Assembly: GCA_046349915.1 (NCBI GenBank)
Contig: JAXMBL010000004.1
Coordinates: forward strand, 744,001 to 808,000
Source: CAIXSC01 sp046349915
Lineage (GTDB): Bacteria > Planctomycetota > Planctomycetia > Pirellulales > Pirellulaceae
Reading direction: 5' to 3'
DNA length: 64,000 nt
The position numbers were made by a program, and so were the translations under genes. Under the pieces are notes generated by a model. It did not search any database, had not been told where the DNA came from, and saw only the letters and a program-made list of their open reading frames with translations. This document shows positions 60,554 to 64,000 of this stretch, piece after piece; position 1 is the stretch's first letter, and each line of letters begins with the position of its first letter.

Positions 60554-62623
60554 TCACCATGCGGCTCGGGCGGCGGATTCTTGCGATGGTAGCTCTTCTT
60601 CTAATAGATACCGCTCGGCGATCAGTCGCTTCGCATGCGCGATATACTCCGCGACATACGCGTCGCTATTCGCGTATCGCTCGGCCAGCGAAGGGCGCGG
60701 GTCGCCCGTTCGCTCACGTTCTTCCAAGGTGCGAGCCAGTGGGATGTAGCCGCCGGCGAGCGACAATAGTTCATTCTCGGCGCCAATCGTGCGAGCGCGT
60801 AGATTCCAACTGGTGTAGGTCCCAAGTGGGACCGCCACACACGGCAAATCCAACGTGCCTCGCTCGCGGTTGTCCGGACCGTAGGCGGGCACAAGCACGT
60901 CGTACGTGCCGAGACGCTTGGGAGGTTCAATGGTCGTACGCCTGAGCGTTGCAAAGTCGGAGCCGCGGTCGAGCCACTCAGGACGCTGAATGACCTCGGG
61001 ATAACGCACGCCCGGCAACGCTTTCCAGCCACTCTGTGACTCACGCCATGACGAGGCCGACCCATCCGCCAATCGCGGATAGACGCTCGGCGGTGGTTCC
61101 GCTCCTTCCCGCGCCCAGGCATCGAGCGCCACCAGTAACGCTCGGACCAGCGGCCGATAATCGGCCGGATTGCCGATCAACTGACCATTGCCCGGCGATT
61201 TGGCGGGGACGCCGTTGCCGGGACCATGTTGAGTTCCTCCGAATGCGTACACTCGCACCTCGGGCGGCAGCACCGAGTCGCGTTTGCTCTCCGGGTCGGT
61301 GTGCACCAGCGAACCCGAGCGATGCCAGTACTCGCTGGAACTCTGCGTATGCATCACCTTGGGGACTGTGTTCGTCGCACGACTACGACGCAGAATGCCA
61401 TCTTCTCGTCCCGTGAACGGATCGCGTTCATCGCCATACGTGAAGGGAAACACGTCGGCTGGATACAAGTGATTGTCGTGTTGCGCATTGTGACGAGTGG
61501 GGGAAGCGAATCGATGGTTGAAAAATCCCAAACCGGCGCCCGCCACATGCGGCATCACCCCATCGAATACCTTGCGACCTTGCTCGTCGGCATTGAACCC
61601 GTCGTACAAAAACGTCCGCAAGCAACGGCCGCTCTGCGATACTCCGAATCCATAAGCCCATTGAATCGCGGACCGACGTGATTCGCGACCTTCTTTGCTA
61701 ATCGCCAAGGGATTGCGATCAGTAGCATCATGTTTCAGAAAGGAGACCAGATCGCGAATGCCTGCCAATCCCAGTCCCTGCACGATCGAACCCCGAGCCT
61801 CATAGATCAGTTCGTAGATGTAACCGGGTTGAAGTCCACCAGCGACCTCGAGACTAATGAGGGGCAACTGACCTCGCTCGCCGTCCGCCTCCGGCCATTG
61901 CTTGTCGAGCTTCCATTGCGATCGAGGAATCGCGACGCGTGGGTCGGACTCGCGTTGCCGCCAAGTGAGAGTGGCTTCGGCTTCACCGCGCTCGGTTGGC
62001 TCGTAGCTCCCTTGGTTCGCCCACTGCCCCAAGTTCTGTTTGGTTGTCGGTGCATCGACCACCACCTCGGCGCGAACAATGCCTGTCAGCGGCTTGCCAT
62101 CTTCCATCGCGACGGGCGCTGTCAATCGCAATCGGCCGCCGCCCGGAGCGGTCTCGGCAATCCAGCCGCTCCAAACCACGGTATAGCCTTTGCGCATCAA
62201 GAACTCGTCGGCCCCTGTGTTGAACTGTCCCAGGGCGAGTTTGTTCCCTCGATTGTTGACGTCGTACAGTATCGCGCCATTGCCACGATCGCGCGCCACG
62301 GGTGCGAGGATCTCGACGTCCGCCGCATACTCGACCTTGCCCTGGGCGTTCCGAGGAGCGAGTTCCAAGTCGATGACCGTGCGATTGGCTGGCAGGCCTG
62401 GATCGACTTCGAAATACGCTTTGCCTCGCAGTGTTTCATAAGCGCCCACGCCGGGAAACTCGCGACCGCCCGCATAGGGTTGGCGCGACTGAACTTCCAA
62501 TCGGACCAACTCGCCGAAAACCTGTGGCGCGAGCGTGGCGATGCTGGCGAAGACGATCACCGCGAGCGCTCGCGTGACAAAGAGCTTCGTTGAGGAAACA
62601 GAACAGGCATCGCGAGTCGTCAT
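60554..62623 (-). CDS. Large secreted alpha/beta hydrolase domain protein
   Basis: The 689-residue protein has a signal peptide (LFVTRALAVIVFASIATLAPQ). It matches the alpha/beta hydrolase domain-containing family (Abhydrolase_10 type): GVGAYETLRGKAYFEVDP, ILYDVNNRGNKLALGQFN, and a GFGVSQSGRCLRTFLYDG block with the GxSxxG nucleophile. Further blocks are GGTQHGPGNG and the C-terminal FDALRARTIG-like stretch. The substrate is unknown; family members are often described as esterase-like. I start at the ATG at 62623; one at 62668 adds 15 residues. Confidence 0.82.
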   Translation of the reverse strand: MTTRDACSVSSTKLFVTRALAVIVFASIATLAPQVFGELVRLEVQSRQPYAGGREFPGVGAYETLRGKAYFEVDPGLPANRTVIDLELAPRNAQGKVEYAADVEILAPVARDRGNGAILYDVNNRGNKLALGQFNTGADEFLMRKGYTVVWSGWIAETAPGGGRLRLTAPVAMEDGKPLTGIVRAEVVVDAPTTKQNLGQWANQGSYEPTERGEAEATLTWRQRESDPRVAIPRSQWKLDKQWPEADGERGQLPLISLEVAGGLQPGYIYELIYEARGSIVQGLGLAGIRDLVSFLKHDATDRNPLAISKEGRESRRSAIQWAYGFGVSQSGRCLRTFLYDGFNADEQGRKVFDGVMPHVAGAGLGFFNHRFASPTRHNAQHDNHLYPADVFPFTYGDERDPFTGREDGILRRSRATNTVPKVMHTQSSSEYWHRSGSLVHTDPESKRDSVLPPEVRVYAFGGTQHGPGNGVPAKSPGNGQLIGNPADYRPLVRALLVALDAWAREGAEPPPSVYPRLADGSASSWRESQSGWKALPGVRYPEVIQRPEWLDRGSDFATLRRTTIEPPKRLGTYDVLVPAYGPDNRERGTLDLPCVAVPLGTYTSWNLRARTIGAENELLSLAGGYIPLARTLEERERTGDPRPSLAERYANSDAYVAEYIAHAKRLIAERYLLEEELPSQESAARAAW

Positions 62624-62761
62624 CAGTTTCTTCCCACACAACAAGGGAGGTTGATTCAACGAACTCATGATAAGGCAAGCAGGTGCGAGAAAACCACGGG
62701 CGATGGATAGGCTTTCTTTTTCGACGAGCGTCGAGGCTAGCGAACGGAAGCGACGATCGTC

Positions 62762-64000
62762 TCAATCAGACTCGGAGCGCTTCGTCCACCGCTGTACACA
62801 ACCGTAAAGATTCCTCCGATGTACTCCTGGCTTCGTCCAGGTTCGGCTGTCGATCGAGACTGCGGGGTTGTCGCCCAGCACAAACCACTGGTCGTCATGC
62901 AATGTCCAGGTTGGAAAACGGTCGTCGCCTTCGGGGGCCTGTGAGCTTGCCAAGTAATGAATGTCGCGAAACACTCGCAGGTCTCGCACTTCCACATCGC
63001 CGTCGGCCGCACCGATCGACCACGGGTGAGTTTCCGCCTTTACAATGGCCGATTCGAGCGGCAACGATTGCTGAACGTACACATCACCGTCGACGACCAC
63101 GAACAAGCGGTGATCACATTGAGCGACAGCCAATTCCCAATCGTGATCTTCTCGCGAGTGTGGTAGCGAAAAGCGAACGGGGGCAAGCCAACGACCGTTT
63201 TCCCAACGGCCAGCTTGCCAATGTTCGTTGCCGTCATACTCAACGCGTAGCGATTCTCGGCCATTGCGTAGTTGGGTTACAAAGCGGGCGCGAGTGCCCA
63301 GGTTCAGTCGTAGTTGCAGTGCGATGTCGGACACTAAATGCAGTGGACGGGACGTATCGGGCGTGTGGACATCGAGATCGCGGATGGGAACCGATGCAGC
63401 AGCCGATGATGGGCGAGCGAATCCGGCGACGGGATGAAATCGCAACCAGGCGAACGCTTCGTCCGCGAGGGTTGGTTCTGCCGCGCTCATCGACTCGCGG
63501 CTTTCGTTTTCTGCATGTCTGACTGGAGTGAACCGATATCCCGTTGCTTGTATGGTCCAGCCTTGGTTCGCCGAGTCAGGTCGCCAGCGATTGGGCATGG
63601 GCGCATCGCGACTCGCTCGAAAACGGTCGTCATGCACCACGATCCACTGCGACGTGAACTCGTTCCATGTTTTTCTCCAAGGACTGTCATTGACCCAAAG
63701 GTCCCCTTGGCGAATGGAAATCGATTCGCCCGGGAAGCCGACGAGTCGCTTGATGGCGAATTCATCCGGCGAGTTTGGATCGGTCATCGCGACGACGGCG
63801 CCGCGTGGGAGTGCGTGGGGCGCGACGAGTGTGGGCCAGCGATCAATCCACACTCGATCCGCTGGTCGTAACTCGGCATTTGAGGCGAGCGAGTGCGTGA
63901 GACCACAATTAGGGCAGATCAGTGGCTCGTCCACGGGTGTGCGCTCGACCGCACAGCGATAGATGAACTGGCAGTGTGGACAACCGATTTGCCAATGTTC
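62762..64000 (-). CDS. Signal peptidase I (S26) with zinc ribbon and large insert, 5' end missing
   Basis: The frame runs to the window end, so the start and probably the catalytic serine are outside. The visible part begins with a zinc-ribbon pattern (CPHC, then CPNC), then ADRVWIDRW and IKRLVGFPGES with the catalytic lysine of S26 peptidases, and GDLWVNDS. The closing box WFVLGDNPAVSIDSRTW comes only about 235 residues later. Between them is a beta-rich insert (FVTQLRNGRESLRVEYDG, WELAVAQCDHRLFVVVDGDV) like a LamG/concanavalin-type domain. Planctomycetes are known for extra signal-peptidase-like genes, but this split is notable. Confidence 0.8.
   Translation of the reverse strand, partial: EHWQIGCPHCQFIYRCAVERTPVDEPLICPNCGLTHSLASNAELRPADRVWIDRWPTLVAPHALPRGAVVAMTDPNSPDEFAIKRLVGFPGESISIRQGDLWVNDSPWRKTWNEFTSQWIVVHDDRFRASRDAPMPNRWRPDSANQGWTIQATGYRFTPVRHAENESRESMSAAEPTLADEAFAWLRFHPVAGFARPSSAAASVPIRDLDVHTPDTSRPLHLVSDIALQLRLNLGTRARFVTQLRNGRESLRVEYDGNEHWQAGRWENGRWLAPVRFSLPHSREDHDWELAVAQCDHRLFVVVDGDVYVQQSLPLESAIVKAETHPWSIGAADGDVEVRDLRVFRDIHYLASSQAPEGDDRFPTWTLHDDQWFVLGDNPAVSIDSRTWTKPGVHRRNLYGCVQRWTKRSESD

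Overview
The window looks like planctomycete DNA, most likely from the Pirellulales. The evidence is the paired DUF1549/DUF1553 cytochrome-type protein and DUF1501 protein, ECF-type sigma factors coupled to Ser/Thr kinases, a kinase fused to a formylglycine-generating-enzyme (SUMF1) domain, an Hsp70 next to a DUF2760 gene, a zinc-ribbon signal peptidase, and many short palindromic repeats between and even inside genes. Species cannot be set from the sequence alone.

Positions 1 to 24049 are a mobile island. Its right end is a 42-base 3' remnant of a tRNA-Arg(ACG) gene, the scar left when a tyrosine recombinase integrates into a tRNA. The left end lies outside the window. The island carries, from left to right, a type I restriction-modification operon read leftwards (hsdM, hsdS, two abortive-infection-type genes, hsdR), a DUF932 plasmid/phage gene, a tyrosine recombinase, a VapBC-like toxin-antitoxin pair, an N6 DNA methylase, a broken type IV coupling ATPase, a replication-relaxation protein, a CHC2/TOPRIM primase, iteron-like repeats beside a RepA-type initiator, and parB/parA. 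A 913-residue protein with a PD-(D/E)XK nuclease signature follows. Next come four small leftward genes, each with its own terminator, then short tandem repeats and the attachment site. This is an integrated plasmid or conjugative element that has lost its transfer machinery, at least in part, and carries several defence genes.

Positions 24050 to 64000 are chromosomal. First comes a leftward group of secreted or membrane-anchored unknown proteins downstream of an overlapping sigma factor, zinc protein and kinase set (25084 to 30560). A rightward group follows: a coiled-coil membrane protein, a sigma factor and a kinase-SUMF1 fusion (31748 to 36151). Then come a tandem duplication of a VHL-like/NlpC-like secreted protein, an unknown 446-residue protein, the DUF1549/1553 plus DUF1501 pair, and DUF2339 plus DUF3999 membrane proteins translationally coupled to an alpha/beta hydrolase-CBS-HEPN fusion. 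The rest is largely metabolic or housekeeping: phospholipase C-like, 2-hydroxyacid dehydrogenase, SRPBCC, CoA-binding, HEAT-like, cyanophycinase, HisI, Hsp70, DUF2760, a large alpha/beta hydrolase and a signal peptidase cut by the window end.

The strongest candidates for something undescribed are the 913-residue nuclease-like protein, the restriction operon with two embedded Abi-type genes, the hydrolase-CBS-HEPN fusion, and a 125-bp repeat element that sits between convergent genes and supplies their stop codons.
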